DNA of 64,000 bases from contig NZ_CP046640.1 of NCBI RefSeq assembly GCF_017751145.1, positions 538,137 to 602,136 on the forward strand, written 5' to 3'. Origin of the DNA: Iocasia fonsfrigidae. GTDB lineage: Bacteria > Bacillota > Halanaerobiia > Halanaerobiales > DTU029. Of this stretch, positions 63,801 through 64,000 are shown in pieces. The position numbers and the translations under genes are program-made. The notes under the pieces are model-generated. The model saw only the letters and a program-made list of their open reading frames with translations, ran no database searches and was not told the origin of the DNA. The first letter of the stretch is position 1; each line of letters starts with the position of its first letter.

Positions 63801-64000
63801 ATAGGGGATATAGTAGATATCTACTTCAGGAACAAAAACGAGAAATATGCTACCTTAAAAAGCAGTACCACAGATGAAGCAAGAGAGATAGAGCAGAACC
63901 CTGCTGATAAAACAATCAGAATCCCTGGGGGCTATATTATTAAACTAAACAATGGTTCGATCTATATAGCTTCTCCAGAGGAAGAGGCAGTACTGGAAAT
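60804..64000 (+). CDS. Giant phage gpD/VgrG-like protein (3' end beyond window)
   Basis: The frame is open from ATG 60804 (after GGGGGG) to the window edge, at least 1,065 codons. Residues about 60-130 again look like a lipase/DUF2974 fragment, with G100-H-A102-L-A104-G105 in place of GHSLGG. A charged helical part follows, then (about 560-660) beta-rich regions. From about 662 (VRFDCVEFVDLKEMVIEKSIYEHSRVKIAGVI) the protein resembles phage late-control gpD / VgrG: SYNQVCQKL, PLVLQHKETDWEFINRIASYLDQ and the RSYRAEVREVNQ/GDIVDIYFRN segments. This would form the hub/spike of a contractile tail-like device. The C-terminal spike and tip are not visible. Confidence 0.75.
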   Translation, partial: MSGEQNLVLEKLFGMDCERELVDLIEELELSGEGELKSRSDKYETEKKIIITYEFTNKQDKNTALCIAAGLPNAHFDEAVVIYGEEIEQYGDEYIYQLEGHALAGSLVQYLGLISEGAGLNYQAKTYNSLGLENCLKFRGNEFFGYKLGLLQHIDNIVNQKESYKMNSMSLFLSALIDEGVIKYSEGEAGDYGNISSEFRKKGDERLDTNKIKGVLKKIVIEKLEKTEEEAKNLVDENFNPRIIERKMNLINNYKKYNERKEEDERIINYILSDNILAGLYQHAGIRHIIDIDFQAGRSSDELCYLLKILEEDNIDDLLESSGDLFTPFVLLTEEDNNRELINRFKKKPQLGEITNRINNEYLKALIKDIVLDIKAVDKNLIKEIFKISQRKNRTEIQEIVEDRLYYSMKERGIIKEDELHYHSYLLEQEPELFAKMKKTYPLDRAVIKQFEKMRTAEITALWEWKLSTDGIFLILGNIDSEEVIKYHSSTGVFNNQREEIKLELDQPSQNKIYGSHGKPANYQKIYDHDYHYKEEGAYNFSSKQGVGFIILSTHKNPEQGIKIDGRDISGQYEEKDREEANIGGRTKTLRDTYFGENIILRDKKTTYGQLSGDLVYIYGPQKEDELIIEGFQNGDYGITLREKVRQPEDDKQPVTYTAYHKVRFDCVEFVDLKEMVIEKSIYEHSRVKIAGVIKDENAEKYRDYLEKEADPRIIITYDDDDSKILFKGIINDYNIDYKYFNYYLELWAVSYTILLDRERHTRVYQNQGTSYNQVCQKLSTANEKFNINFARSSAGEVPLVSEQYPLVLQHKETDWEFINRIASYLDQVLIVDDTKDDNETINIQLGFHSAQAVELNNDNWAKCKDTGPKNIIYQYYKVYQHEHFRSDHVFEVGKKVKLIIDHKNNTTVEMGMIKNKIYLQKGILYSELTLAREENIKILNKQRKFLMEGRSYRAEVREVNQKHQAQVSFIDIEDDYQTDKALWFPIDKPYTAAYSSPDIGDIVDIYFRNKNEKYATLKSSTTDEAREIEQNPADKTIRIPGGYIIKLNNGSIYIASPEEEAVLE

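Overview
The window looks like chromosomal DNA of a low-GC, AT-rich, motile, anaerobic diderm Firmicute, most likely of the Halanaerobiales (inference; no 16S is present). Firmicute traits are FliY with a CheC-type domain, SwrD/FlbD, FlhF/FlhG, a FapA-like protein, long-form HPF, a sigma-H-like factor and an agr system. Diderm traits are FlgH (L-ring), FlgI (P-ring), FlgA and heptose activation genes for lipopolysaccharide. A [FeFe]-hydrogenase maturase (HydE) points to anaerobic metabolism.

Bases 1-24,700 are one long flagellar/motility cluster, all on the + strand: fliK (end), flgD, a small operon protein, flgE, swrD, motA, motB, fliL, fliM, fliY, fliO, fliP, fliQ, fliR, flhB, flhA, flhF, flhG, a PilZ brake, a small membrane protein, fliA, a FapA-like gene, three accessory genes, flgF, flgG, flgA, flgH, flgI, flgJ. 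Bases 24,700-30,320 hold envelope genes (a secreted phosphodiester glycosidase with an apparent non-AUG start, a possible beta-rich envelope protein, the two heptose activation enzymes), a sigma-H-like factor and ComF. Bases 30,320-47,750 are housekeeping: csp, hpf, glutamate dehydrogenase, hydE, secA, prfB with its programmed frameshift, DUF2993 and DUF5693 proteins, csaB, tagA/wecG, yitT, a very degenerate ftsE/ftsX pair, an S41 protease and an IclR regulator. Two copies of a MITE-like element lie at 31.5 and 45.5 kb.

Bases 47,900-51,200 carry a complete agr-type peptide quorum-sensing locus in an unusual layout. agrB is on the - strand, while a 32-codon agrD, agrC and agrA are on the + strand. 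Left of agrB lies a 21-bp-periodic LytTR-type operator array next to a strong promoter that fires into the antisense strand of agrB. Divergent from the operon arrangement but convergent with agrA follow glnB and amt (nitrogen sensing and ammonium uptake, - strand).

Bases 53,180-64,000 form an accessory island: an NlpC/P60 hydrolase, then an array of repeated leader (L) and hairpin-tail (H) sequences around a tandemly duplicated two-gene module of unknown function. One copy of the first gene is frameshifted and one copy of the second is truncated onto a repeated tail. Next come a 1,069-residue LysM protein and the start of a very large protein with a phage gpD/VgrG-like domain. The LysM protein and the gpD/VgrG-like protein each have a lipase-elbow-like motif lacking the serine. 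I interpret this island as a contractile-injection-like or polymorphic secretion locus; the two-gene module and the repeat array are the parts I cannot match to anything known.
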